Shown here: piece by piece, positions 22,271-31,069 of the stretch
Numbering within the stretch: position 1 is the stretch's first letter
Layout of the letters: every line of letters starts with the position of its first letter
The notes under the pieces: generated by a model
What the model was told of the DNA's origin: nothing
Seen by the model: the letters and a program-made list of their open reading frames with translations, nothing else
Databases searched by the model: none
NCBI GenBank assembly: GCA_031290395.1
Contig: JAITNN010000006.1
Coordinates: forward strand, 62,001 to 126,000
Direction: 5' to 3'
Origin: Mycoplasmataceae bacterium
GTDB taxonomy: Bacteria > Bacillota_I > Bacilli_A > Mycoplasmatales > Mycoplasmoidaceae
Length of the DNA stretch: 64,000 bases
Made by a program: the position numbers and the translations under genes

Positions 22271-23071
22271 ATGAAGCGTCAAGCCGTTAATTTATTTATA
22301 AAACATACAAAGTATGATGTAAGTCAAATTAAGTCCATTGCCCAAATCCATAATGGTTTTACCAATATTTCTTATAAAGTCACTACAACTGATGGCTGTA
22401 TGTATCAAATTAGAATTGGCAATAATCATGTTGTTGAAAGAAATAATGAAAATACCATCCTAAAAACTATCAAAGATAAAACATACTTGTATTTCAACAC
22501 TAAGACTGGTGATGCCATTAAAAAATGAATCATTGGAGTTAATCCAACTTACAAACAAGTATGCTCTTCAATGTTCTTAAAGGCATTTGCTAAGTCTTTA
22601 ATTACATTACACAACATTAATACTAAAACTCATAAAATACTTAAACACGACTACTTAGATTGCTTTAAAAGGTCTAAACTACCATCAAGGCATCGCGATA
22701 AATACTTATCTTTAATTAAACAATATCAAAATATCCCGATGGTTTTATCACACAATGATCTATCGGCTGATAACTTAATATACACACCAAACCATCAAGT
22801 TATTTTCATTGATTACGAATGAAGTAGATTAAATAACGCTTATTGAGATGTAGCTAACTTCATTAGAGAAGTTGGACTACCACTCAATAAAATTAAAGAA
22901 CTATATTCATATTTGAAACTTGAAGATATTAAAACCTTATTAAATTTTGTATACCTTTCTACGAACTATGCTTATCAATGAACATTTAATATGCCAATGA
23001 ATCCTAAGATAAAAAAATATCGTAGCATCGTCTTGAAAAAGATGGAACACTATTTCAATTGAGTTAATTAA
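22271..23071 (+). CDS. Choline-kinase/aminoglycoside-phosphotransferase fold kinase
   Basis: Predicted 266 aa. The nucleotide-binding lobe begins IHNGFTNISYKVTT. The catalytic loop is VLSHNDLSADNLIY near residue 158, and the metal-binding IFIDYEWSRLNNAYWDVAN follows, as in LicA/choline-kinase-like enzymes. Substrate (choline, ethanolamine, a sugar) cannot be decided. Several in-frame TGA-Trp codons. It overlaps the convergent GNAT stop by 4 nt. Confidence 0.82.
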
Positions 23072-23361
23072 ACTCGTTCAGTATAAATATCTTTAACAGT
23101 TTTATCGTTAGCTGCTATTTCTGCAATATAAGGACATGTAGCACTAAACTTGGCTTTATTTTCGCGAATGTAAGATAACATGGCCTTATATAGTTTAGTT
23201 CCTAGTCCTTGGCCTCTTTCAGCATTATCCACATAAGTACTGATCACACAATAAGTAACATCGTCTAATTGTTGTAAGCGAATGTGCGAGGTGGTGTGTC
23301 CGATTAACACGATGTCAATAATTTGATTATTACGTTTTTCAATTCTATAGTCTTTACTCAT
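23068..23361 (-). CDS. Small GNAT N-acetyltransferase
   Basis: Predicted 97 aa (100 if started at 23370). The acetyl-CoA-binding motif is AERGQGLGTKLYKAML near residue 52, followed by a short helix and CPYIAEIAA. This minimal single-domain form resembles YjdJ/NATD1-type acetyltransferases; substrate unknown. ATG 23361 is chosen because AATGGAGAC, which contains the upstream ATG, is a well placed ribosome binding site for it. Confidence 0.8.
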   Translation of the reverse strand: MSKDYRIEKRNNQIIDIVLIGHTTSHIRLQQLDDVTYCVISTYVDNAERGQGLGTKLYKAMLSYIRENKAKFSATCPYIAEIAANDKTVKDIYTERV

Positions 23362-23407
23362 AGTCTCCATTTAAAATAAAAAAAGCGCCTTGCGACGCAT
23401 TTAATAT

Positions 23408-24022
23408 TTATTTCTTATCAGCCACAATTTTCTTAGATTTAATTTTAATAATATTTCTACTTATTAAGATTAAGAGTGTAGCGACAACTGCTGTGGCAAC
23501 ATAAAATATAGCAGTAAGTGCAACCATCAATTGGCCACCAAGAGTTAATGTAGCGTCGTCCACTAATCATGTTGAGTAATATCCTTCACTACTATTGGGT
23601 ATCGCTGTGCAACCAAGAATAAAAGCAAATAATCAAATAGACATTATAAAGATAGGGATTAAACGAAAGGTACTTTTTCAAACTTGTCCACATGGGTGAA
23701 ACTTCTTATTGAAATGTCAACAAAATGCCTGTAGAACAAGTCCTATAACACCAAAGATTAAAATTATTAATCCTGAGATATCAAACCCATAATCTTGATA
23801 ACCTTTGATTGCTGATGTAGTTGATCAAAAACCAAAGTCATCAACATTATTGCTATATGGAAATAGTACTATAGCACATGTGGCAATAGAAAACACCACT
23901 CAAAATGCTAATGTAATTAACATTAAAATTGATGGTGCACTAAGTTTAAGTTTCTTTTTTCCTACATCTAATTCAACAATATGTGTTTTTGCTGTGGGAG
24001 TGGCTTTTTTTGTATTTGGCAT
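23408..24022 (-). CDS. Four-helix membrane protein
   Basis: Predicted 204 aa; no family recognised. A basic N-terminus (MPNTKKATPTAKTH) is followed by four hydrophobic segments, near residues 32-52, 80-98, 118-138 and 160-188, and a Lys-rich tail. Both ends appear cytoplasmic. An extracytoplasmic loop carries GYYSTWLVDDATL. In-frame TGA-Trp codons are present. It is downstream of nothing obvious and convergent to no gene; it stands alone between GNAT and the next lipoprotein. Confidence 0.6.
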
Positions 24023-24134
24023 ATTTACTCTTTCTATATAAACTTTTTATTAATTGTATCACATTTTAACACTATAATTATTAATGTATGGATTTATTCA
24101 TACAGCAAACTTTTTGCAAAAAGGAAAAAATAAA

Positions 24135-24575
24135 ATGAAAAAAATGAAAATATTAGGCTCAATTGCTGGCGGACTTGCTGTCGCTGGTGTTGCAGCTGGA
24201 ACGGTCGTAGTTACAACTTCTTGTAGTGATGCCTATAAAAAAATTAACATAACAATTGATGACAAAACTGCTACTGGATCGGTTTATATCCTTACAGTTA
24301 AAAATATAGCCGCAGGTGTTACATACAATTGAACATTTGCTGCATATGATTTAAAAACTGATGAAGTGCTAAGTGTAACTCAATCCGCTACGGCATTAGG
24401 TAATTGAACATATAGTTATCCTGATGGCAATGTTGGAAACACGATATTACAACTTCGTGAACCAACTGGTGTACAATTAACGGATGAATGTAAATTTGTT
24501 GTTGATATTACTGCAGTAGATGGTGGCACTCTTTATGTCGGTCAAGCAATTATTGACTACAACCCTACTAGATAA
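24135..24575 (+). CDS. Small lipoprotein
   Basis: Predicted 146 aa. The signal peptide MKKMKILGSIAGGLAVAGVA leads to VTTSC near residue 31, a lipobox. The mature part is Thr-rich and beta-type (TASGSV-like, YNWTFAAYD, GNWTYSYPDG) and could be an Ig-like fold. AAGGAAAAAATAAA is the ribosome binding site; the frame is open upstream to 24084 but that extension would precede the signal peptide. Function unknown. Confidence 0.75.
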
Positions 24576-24598
24576 TCTTAACTAACTAAAAAATAAAA

Positions 24599-24627
24599 AA
24601 AATCGAGGATTCATTCCCCGATTTTTT
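24599..24627. terminator. Bidirectional terminator between the small lipoprotein and rplL
   Basis: Stem AATCGAGG with CCCCGATT (one mismatch), A-run before and T6 after. Confidence 0.75.
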
Positions 24628-24643
24628 ATTTATATCTCAACGA

Positions 24644-25015
24644 TTATGCTTCGATTTTAACTTTAGCACCAGCAGCTTCAAATTTCTTTTTGATTTCTTC
24701 TGCTTCTTCTGGCTTAATGTTATCTTTAATGACTGCAGGTGTTTTTTCTACTGCACCTTTAGCTTCCATTAATCCTAATCCAGTGATCTCACGGTATGCT
24801 TTAATAACAGCCACCTTTTGAGCACCAGCATCAATTAATGAAATGGTAACCGAAGTTGGTGCTTCAGCAGCAACGGCTGGCCCAGTAGCAGCGGCTACAG
24901 GAGCAGATGCAGAAACACCGAATGATGTTTCAATTGCTTTGACTAGATCATTAATTTCTAGTAATGTCATTTCTTTTAATGTTTCAATAATTTGTTCTTT
25001 TGTTAGTTTTGCCAT
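24644..25015 (-). CDS. rplL: 50S ribosomal protein L7/L12
   Basis: Stalk protein that recruits translation factors. The protein is 123 aa, with N-terminal dimerisation domain, Ala-rich hinge ([13 protein letters not shown], about residues 38-50) and C-terminal domain with [20 protein letters not shown]. It lies 18 bp after rplJ in the usual order. Confidence 0.97.
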   Translation of the reverse strand: MAKLTKEQIIETLKEMTLLEINDLVKAIETSFGVSASAPVAAATGPAVAAEAPTSVTISLIDAGAQKVAVIKAYREITGLGLMEAKGAVEKTPAVIKDNIKPEEAEEIKKKFEAAGAKVKIEA

Positions 25016-25033
25016 AATATTTTTATCCTTTCA

Positions 25034-25522
25034 TTATTGTGGTTTATGTTCACCGATAGCTTGAATGCCATAGGCGAGATTACGAATCGATGCTTGTAAA
25101 CAAGACAAGAGCATCGATAATAGACCTTCACGCCCAGGAATACTTGCAATTTGGGCAAGTTGACTAGCCGCAATGTGGTTCGATTCCAAGACACCATCTT
25201 TGTATTTAACAAATTTATGTGTTTTTACAATGTCATAAATTTCTTTGAATGGTGCCACTTCATCACCACTGGCGATTAGTAGGGCATTAGGGCCTTGCAT
25301 TGATGAGAACCCTTCAATTTTAGCAATAGTGAATGCACGAGAATAGATATTATTCTTGGCAACATAGATCTTTGCATTCACAGCGTGTAATTTCTTACGG
25401 AGTGATGTGAGTTCTTTAGCCGTTAATCCAAGATATTCGAAAACAATGATGGACTTAGCTTGGCTAATTTTTTCAGCTAGTGCTTTTGAAGTGGTCTCTT
25501 TTTGTTGAATAATTGCTTTCAC
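25034..25522 (-). CDS. rplJ: 50S ribosomal protein L10
   Basis: Anchors the L7/L12 stalk. The protein is 162 aa if started at GTG 25520-25522, where GGAGG lies 8 nt upstream. Motifs: IIVFEYLGLTAKELTSLRKKLH near residue 28 and KNNIYSRAF. The longer open frame upstream runs through the L10 leader RNA and is not coding. It forms the rplJL operon under autoregulation by the leader. Confidence 0.95.
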   Translation of the reverse strand: MKAIIQQKETTSKALAEKISQAKSIIVFEYLGLTAKELTSLRKKLHAVNAKIYVAKNNIYSRAFTIAKIEGFSSMQGPNALLIASGDEVAPFKEIYDIVKTHKFVKYKDGVLESNHIAASQLAQIASIPGREGLLSMLLSCLQASIRNLAYGIQAIGEHKPQ

Positions 25523-25544
25523 AATTAAGACCTCCAATTTAATT

Positions 25545-25660
25545 TTTGCATTAACAATTAAAATGTCTTTAATGTTGTTGAACATCAAAGACATTAGAAA
25601 TGATAATTTGTATATCACCTCGGTAACATGATTAAGGTTTGCACCCGTTACTGTCTTTGG
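25545..25660 (-). promoter_or_regulatory. Ribosomal protein L10 leader
   Basis: On the minus strand the conserved segments GGGTGCAAACCTTAA and TTACCGAGGTGATAT occur 5' of a perfect hairpin AATGTCTTT...AAAGACATT, as in L10-leader RNAs bound by L10(L12)4. A TGCTATACT -10 lies just upstream near 25672-25680. Confidence 0.8.
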
Positions 25661-25771
25661 TTAATGCGACAATAGTATAGCATAAAATTTGTTTGCATTA
25701 AAAAGACACTTGTAACTTAGCAAAAAAACTTGACAAACTTGACAATTTTGTTAAATATGTTAAAATATTTT

Positions 25772-25845
25772 TACAGGTTTTCCTGTCGGGAGGCTTGCCT
25801 CCCCGTCAAATCTAAATAGAACAATTTATGATTGTTCTATTTTTC
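25772..25845 (+). ncRNA. Candidate small structured RNA
   Basis: A good promoter (TTGACA 25739-25744, 16-bp spacer, TAAAAT 25761-25766) leads into three hairpins: CAGG/CCTG, GGGAGGC/GCCTCCC, and AATAGAACAAT/ATTGTTCTATT followed by T5. The last is a terminator, giving a transcript of about 74 nt. It has no SRP, RNase P or 6S signature that I recognise. The remaining bases up to prs (25906-26112) show nothing clear. Confidence 0.5.
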
Positions 25846-25905
25846 ATTTAGCGCAGATTTTATATATTCAATTATTCTTGTTTTTAATGCGTTTGAAATA
25901 CGCAT
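25837..25905 (-). CDS. Possible 22-residue peptide
   Basis: Short open frame MRISNALKTRIIEYIKSALNEK-type (22 aa, one amphipathic helix). GGAGG lies 10 nt before the ATG, and the ATG itself is inside a 7-bp hairpin TAATGCG/CGCATTA. It may be a relic or chance; function unknown. Confidence 0.25.
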   Translation of the reverse strand: MRISNALKTRIIEYIKSALNEK

Positions 25906-26112
25906 TAAATTACACCCTCCAAGTCAGCAAGACCTATGTATGAAAAAAGGTAATGAAAGTTATAAAACCTTTCAACTTTACCGAAATATTACCAAATACT
26001 TTCCCTATTTATTACCAACATAGCACCGCGGAAGAGTTCTCAACACATTTATTTTTAAATATGTTATGTGAGTTTATATATAATTGTTTTAGATTTATCA
26101 ATCGGAGATAAC

Positions 26113-27105
26113 ATGTCAAAAACCAAATCAAGTGAAATGCTCGTAATGGGATTAAGCGGAGCCAAAAAAATCACTGAAAGCATTTGCAAATATTTAAAAA
26201 TAAAGCCTATCCCCACCACTATTTCACATTTTGCTGATGGCGAAATTATGGTACGACCTGAAATACCAGTACGTTATCGTAATGTTACTGTAGTTCAATC
26301 TCTCACTAAACCAGTAAATGAAAATTTAATGGAACTATTAATTGCAATCGATGCTTTGAAACGTGCCTCGGCAAAATCTATCAATGTTGTAATGCCATAC
26401 TATGCTTATGCTAGACAAGACCGTAAAACATTAGGCCGCGAGCCAATCACTAGTAAATTAATCGCTACATTATTAGAAAGAGCTGGAGCGACACGTGTCG
26501 CAATTGTAGATATTCATAGTGAACAAACTCAAGGGTTCTTTGATGTTCCTGTTGATACATTACGAGCTATTTTTGTCACAGTACGTGAGGCTGTGAAAAA
26601 AATCCATTGTTCTAATTTAGTTATTGTTTCACCAGACTATGGTGGGATTAAAAGGGCTAGGACAATTGCCGCTTCTTTAAATTTACCATTAGCTATTTTA
26701 GACAAACGTCGTCCTTCACCCAATCATGCTGAAATTTCTAATATTCTTGGTAATGTCAAAGGAAAAGATTGTTTAATTAGCGATGACATGATCGATACTG
26801 CTGGTACAATTGTAGCCGCATGTAAGGTATTAAAGGATCATGGTGCGAAATCTATTAACATTGCTGCTACTCACGGTATTTTAAGTGATCCAGCTACAGA
26901 AAGATTATCTAAAGCTGTGAAGAGTGGCGTCATTTCTAATATTTTTATTACCAACTCCATTGAGTCGGTGTATGATCGCAAGATTCCAAACATGCATATT
27001 TGTGATTTAGGTAAATACCTATCAGAAATTATTGAAGTCTACTATAACGAGAATGGCTCAATCTCACAAGTCTACGAACACTACCAACCAAAGTATGTTA
27101 AGTAA
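26113..27105 (+). CDS. prs: Ribose-phosphate pyrophosphokinase
   Basis: Makes PRPP from ribose-5-phosphate and ATP for nucleotide and NAD synthesis. The protein is 330 aa. It has HFADGEIMVRPEI near residue 48, the ATP region YYAYARQDRKTLGREPITSK, VAIVDIHSEQTQGFFD, the PRPP loop LISDDMIDTAGTI near residue 218, and ILDKRRPSPNHAE. ATG 26113 follows CGGAG; the open frame upstream from 26068 adds non-homologous residues. The next gene starts directly after the stop. Confidence 0.96.
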   Translation: MSKTKSSEMLVMGLSGAKKITESICKYLKIKPIPTTISHFADGEIMVRPEIPVRYRNVTVVQSLTKPVNENLMELLIAIDALKRASAKSINVVMPYYAYARQDRKTLGREPITSKLIATLLERAGATRVAIVDIHSEQTQGFFDVPVDTLRAIFVTVREAVKKIHCSNLVIVSPDYGGIKRARTIAASLNLPLAILDKRRPSPNHAEISNILGNVKGKDCLISDDMIDTAGTIVAACKVLKDHGAKSINIAATHGILSDPATERLSKAVKSGVISNIFITNSIESVYDRKIPNMHICDLGKYLSEIIEVYYNENGSISQVYEHYQPKYVK

Positions 27106-27894
27106 ATGAAAAAAATAGCTACATTAAAGTGAATTGATTTTAATAGAGTGTATTGGCAATCTATTAAAAATTCGTGTCGTTCAAAATCTTTTTGAATTTT
27201 AATTACGGCATGATTTTTTGTAACGATATTTTTCACTTTATTAATGCCTTATATTATGTTCAAAGCTATGGATGCTAGCTTTATGAGTGCCTTCGGGTCA
27301 AACACAATGATCACCTTAACATCCACTATTCTTCTACCTTTTTTTGCTTCCTTTATTAGTGAAGTTAACTCTAACCCAAACGAACGAATTTTTATTCTAT
27401 CTAGGCCAATTAATCGAGATGTTTACTTGGGTGCAAAGTTTTTTTCATCTTTAGTTATCACCTTATGTATGTGTGCCATTAGTATTGTTTGTATTTTTGG
27501 TATTTATTGAATATATGGGAACACTTATATTACCACTGAAGGTATGGAAAAAATACTGTTCCGTGATGTAGCTTTTAAATCAGTGACACCAGGATTTTTA
27601 GGACTTAATCTTTTAGAACTAACTATTTTTGGCACAGTAATAGGCCAATGTTACCGATATTACATGAGAGATGCAATGGCTAGTATCATTGTTTTGTTAA
27701 TAACATTAATGTATAGCATTACATTTTCAATTCTAGGTTTTACTAAAATGGATATAGAAAATTTCAATAATGATGGTAAAGAGTTGTTTGATTTACAATT
27801 TAAATATTTGCCACCTTGTCTTTTTGCATTTGGAGGCATTGTATTATTAATAATTAGTTTTCCATTGAATAGGAGGATTAACGATGGATTATAG
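27106..27894 (+). CDS. ABC exporter membrane subunit
   Basis: Predicted 262 aa with about six helices. Residues near 86-100 carry EVNSNPNERIFILSRPINRDVYL-type sequence, where ABC-2 permeases have their amphipathic coupling segment. Starts immediately after prs (TAAATG) and overlaps the ATPase gene by 11 nt, so prs, permease and ATPase are probably one transcript. Substrate unknown. Confidence 0.7.
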
Positions 27895-28600
27895 TAAATG
27901 ACCATTAGTGGTTAATAATTTAAATAAAACTGTGAGGAAATTTCAGATTCTTAGAGAAGTATCTTTTAAAGTTCCTAAGGGGTCAATTTGTGCATTTATT
28001 GGACACAATGGTGCTGGTAAAACTACCATCATTAAATCTGTAATGGATTTATTCCAATACGAATCTGGTGAGATAAAATTGAATGGAGCAAATGCTAAAG
28101 ACACAATTCAATCTCATAGAAATGTTGGATATGTACCTGAGCGTGATTTCTTCCCCAAAACAACAGGACGCATATTTTTAACTGATTTATGTGCATACTA
28201 CCAAATGTCCAAGAAAGACACAGCTAAAAAAATAGATTATTATGCTCGTGTATTTAATTGCAAAAATAAATTAGACACCAATATGCAATATTTGTCGTCC
28301 GGGCAAAAAAAGAAATTTTTGATTATCCAAGCACTTCTCCATAGTCCAGATTTTTACATTTTGGATGAACCGACAGATAATTTAGACCCAGATACTAGAG
28401 AAATATTTTATAAGGTCATAAGCTTGCTCCACAAGCAAGGCAAAACCATTTTTATCTCTACGCACAACTTAGATGAAATTCAAAACTATGCTACATATTT
28501 GATCATTCTAGTAGAAGGACAAATATGTTACCAAGCACATACAAAAAACAAAAATTTATATCGCATATATGATAAATATAAACCACGATCAATTATTTAA
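27884..28600 (+). CDS. ABC transporter ATP-binding protein
   Basis: Predicted 238 aa. Walker A GHNGAGKT near residue 45, YVPERDFFPKTTG, signature YLSSGQKKK, Walker B FYILDEPTDNLDPD, and switch His in ISTHNLDE. AGGAGG lies 7 nt before the ATG inside the permease gene. It resembles the ATPase at 15562 (CPERE/VPERD after the Q-loop), so the two exporters are probably paralogous systems. Confidence 0.88.
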
Positions 28601-28602
28601 GT

Positions 28603-29145
28603 ATGTCAATGCATAAATTACAAATTAAGGAAGTTATTGTTGTTGAAGGTAAAACTGACACAGCGAAATTAAAATCATTATTAGATGTTGATACCATTGA
28701 AACAAATGGTAGCTATTTATCTAAAGAAACTATTGAATTAGTTAAATTAGCTTCCAAACATCGTGGGGTCATTTTATTTTTAGATCCAGATGGTCCAGGT
28801 GAATCCATCCGCCGTAAATTAGAAAATACTTTAATTAATTTTAAGCAAGCTTTTATCAATAAAGCCGATATAAAGCACACTAAAAAAATTGGTATTGCTG
28901 AAGCAAGCGATCAATCCATAATTAATGCCTTATCATCTGTAATTACTTTTAGTAAGATACATGAGTCACTAACACGAGAAGAATACCTTGCTCTAAATTT
29001 GTCTACTAAGAGCAAAAGAAAAATAGTTGCTGATTATTATCGTGTTAGCGAATCTAATAATAAGCAACTATTTAAGCGTCTCAATATGATGGGCGTTACA
29101 TATGATGAAGTAAGAAGACTTATTTCTTCTTACAAGGGCCAGTAA
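28603..29145 (+). CDS. rnmV: Ribonuclease M5
   Basis: Final maturation of 5S rRNA; TOPRIM nuclease. The protein is 180 aa. TOPRIM motifs: VIVVEGKTD near residue 11 (Glu) and FLDPDGPGESIRR near residue 57 (D-x-D). EASDQSIINAL and the C-terminal helix region are as in the family. It begins 2 nt after the ABC ATPase stop, in the same operon. Its last 26 bases overlap a convergent gene for a Cys-rich peptide. Confidence 0.92.
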   Translation: MSMHKLQIKEVIVVEGKTDTAKLKSLLDVDTIETNGSYLSKETIELVKLASKHRGVILFLDPDGPGESIRRKLENTLINFKQAFINKADIKHTKKIGIAEASDQSIINALSSVITFSKIHESLTREEYLALNLSTKSKRKIVADYYRVSESNNKQLFKRLNMMGVTYDEVRRLISSYKGQ

Positions 29146-29230
29146 CCTTACAATCGCAAGTGTCAGGACAAGTGCAATTTTCCACAGTCTCACCGCATCC
29201 ACATGGACACATTTCTTTTTTCTTTGACAT
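29120..29230 (-). CDS. Cys-rich metallothionein-like peptide
   Basis: Predicted 36 aa with eight Cys, in CPCGC near residue 8, CTC near 19, CDC near 25 and a last Cys at 33; basic at both ends. Clustered C-x-C pairs in such a short soluble peptide are what metallothioneins use to bind Zn, Cu or Cd, but no family match was tested. AAGGAGAAATACT precedes the ATG, a strong ribosome binding site, which supports that it is expressed. The 3' end overlaps rnmV by 26 bp on the other strand. Confidence 0.75.
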   Translation of the reverse strand: MSKKKEMCPCGCGETVENCTCPDTCDCKVTGPCKKK

Positions 29231-29461
29231 AGTATTTCTCCTTAACAAAATAGTTATATATGACTAATTTAGAAAAAACAAGTAAGCACTTTTAAGTAAT
29301 ATGATACCTAAATAGATACCACTTGCCACACATTAAAGACTAACTGATGTAAAAATGTCTTTTCTTAAAAAGAGAATTTTAAATAGGGTTCTCCAAAAAG
29401 CAAAAAAAAACTGACATCATGCAATTTTTAATTGATGCTGGATTAGTTTAAAATCAACTAT
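29231..29461. other. Stretch without a recognised gene
   Basis: AT-rich. It contains GATACC twice, 12 bp apart (near 29309-29326), similar to the ATACCT next to the HxlR promoter at 30691, and a 36-codon open frame at about 29351 that I do not trust. Confidence 0.3.
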
Positions 29462-30253
29462 CTAAATAGCATTAGTCCAATTAATAAACTGTAATGTATT
29501 GCGGCTAAAACAACTTACTAATGTCAAAGCGATAGGATAAGTAATTCATGTAAAAGTAAATAATCCAATTGGGTCTGTTTTACCAAAGCCAATAATTCCT
29601 TCAATCATCACATTCATATCGCTTAGATAAAAGATGACAGCACCCATTATGAATAAAAATCATTGTGGTTTGCCATATGTACAAAGTGCTCTTCACAACA
29701 TAAATGATAATAATGCACCATAAATAGGAACTGCTAGTTTAAAAATGATATCAACCTTATGTGCAGAAATTAATTCCACACGTGGGATTAATCATAGAAA
29801 GCAAAACAATACATAAGCTCCATATAAAACTAAAATTGGTATTAAACTTTTTCAATCATTTTTGCTAAAACATTTAATTCTAATAAAGTAAATCGATAGT
29901 ACAATGTGGCACACAACAAATGCAATCAAATTGTAACTAATACCTAGCGAACCTAAAAGTTCAGCAATGAAACAGGCTAATAATGCTATTGATATTAATC
30001 ATGTCACTTTTTTATTTTTACTAGTCAATGTGTATAAACAAGTCAAACCAGCAAAAATGGGCACTAAGATTTTAACTAACAATGTGACAGTGGCATATCA
30101 AACATACTGATCATCGTAAAACTTGCCAATCTCTTGAACAATGATAATAGCGATACCGAAAATTGCACAAATTAAAATATAGGCAATACTAAACCAACGA
30201 TTATCTCAAATAGATATTTTTTGATGTTTGTTATGGGTAGTGGATTTCTTCAT
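29462..30253 (-). CDS. YhhN/TMEM86-like membrane protein (possible lysoplasmalogenase)
   Basis: Predicted 263 aa with eight hydrophobic helices. The segment MGAVIFYLSDMNVMIEG near residue 205 fits the conserved GA-x-x-F-x-x-SD motif of YhhN proteins, and other polar residues in the helices agree with that fold. Members hydrolyse lysoplasmalogen; here only the family is suggested. Many TGA-Trp codons. TATAAT starts 12 nt before the ATG without a ribosome binding site, so it is probably leaderless. Confidence 0.55.
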
Positions 30254-30339
30254 CACTCAATTATATTAGTTTTAGTTATTAAATATTCGTCCGTGAGTGC
30301 CGATATCGTAAAATGTTATTCATTTTTGATATTTATCTT

Positions 30340-30379
30340 TAGGCTTGTCAAATATAAATCCTTTAGATTGACAAGCCTA
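30340..30379. other. Inverted repeat, 12-bp stem
   Basis: TAGGCTTGTCAA and TTGACAAGCCTA separated by 16 nt, in the gap between the YhhN-like gene and a small gene. No T-run, so a binding site or attenuator is as likely as a terminator. Confidence 0.6.
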
Positions 30380-30439
30380 GATAAAAATGGTTTTGTATAT
30401 TTAATTAGCATTAAATTCTGGCTTTAGAAAATAGTTCGT

Positions 30440-30592
30440 CTACACTTCCGATAGAATATGTTGATAATTTAGAATATTTTTTTTCAACACTTTTAGCACA
30501 TCATTACCATTTACCAAAAAAGACACAAGTTCATCTTTAGAAGCAAATGATTTGTCCAAAATTGTATTATTAACGATAAGTTGTAATTTCAT
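30440..30592 (-). CDS. Small protein, similar in plan to the 65-aa protein at 41441
   Basis: Predicted 50 aa, beginning MKLQLIVNNTILDKSFASK. The first half shares I-x-I...K-x-F-x-S-x-x-E-x-(V/I)-SFL with the predicted protein at 41441-41638. A TATAAT lies 15 nt before the ATG, so it may be leaderless. Function unknown; coding status is uncertain. Confidence 0.45.
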   Translation of the reverse strand: MKLQLIVNNTILDKSFASKDELVSFLVNGNDVLKVLKKNILNYQHILSEV

Positions 30593-30708
30593 AGCACATC
30601 CATTATATATGCATCACAAATAAATCTTGAATCCAAAACTTTTAAAAAAAACAATATCATCAATGAATGATATATGCTTTTTATAACTATAATACCTAAA
30701 AAGAAACT

Positions 30709-31068
30709 ATGGAACACCAACATAACAATCCTAAACATTGTCCAGTTACTGCAACGCTTGATTTAATTGGCGGTAAATATAAACCACTCATCCTTTGATA
30801 TTTGACTAAAGGCACAACCCGTTTTGGTGAACTAAAACGTAGCATCCCTCAAGCCACTACTAAAATGTTGACTCAACAACTAAGAGAACTAGAGAAAGAC
30901 AAACTAGTCAATCGTAAAGTTTATCCAATTGTTCCACCGAAGGTGGAATATAGTTTGACAGATTTTGGTAGAAGCATTGGAAAGATTATGCAAGAAATGT
31001 ACAATTGAGGGCATAAATATCTAACCAAGCAAGGAATTGAAGTGGATTGCAATATGTATAAAAGGTAA
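30709..31068 (+). CDS. HxlR-family winged-helix regulator
   Basis: Predicted 119 aa. Typical order: [20 protein letters not shown] (with Cys near residue 11, the thiol used for sensing in some HxlR proteins), [20 protein letters not shown] (recognition helix) and [12 protein letters not shown]. HxlR proteins respond to aldehydes, quinones or oxidation. It has TATAAT ACCTA 21 nt before the ATG. It overlaps no gene and its stop is 1 nt before rarA. Confidence 0.9.
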
Positions 31069-31069
31069 T

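Noticed and set aside
25730-25845. Candidate RNA considered as SRP RNA, RNase P RNA or 6S RNA.
   Set aside because: None of the conserved cores is present, and it is too short for RNase P or 6S.
29351-29461. 36-codon frame in the gap upstream of the YhhN-like gene.
   Set aside because: Composition is odd (five Trp, a run of Lys from an A9 tract) and there is no ribosome binding site; probably chance.
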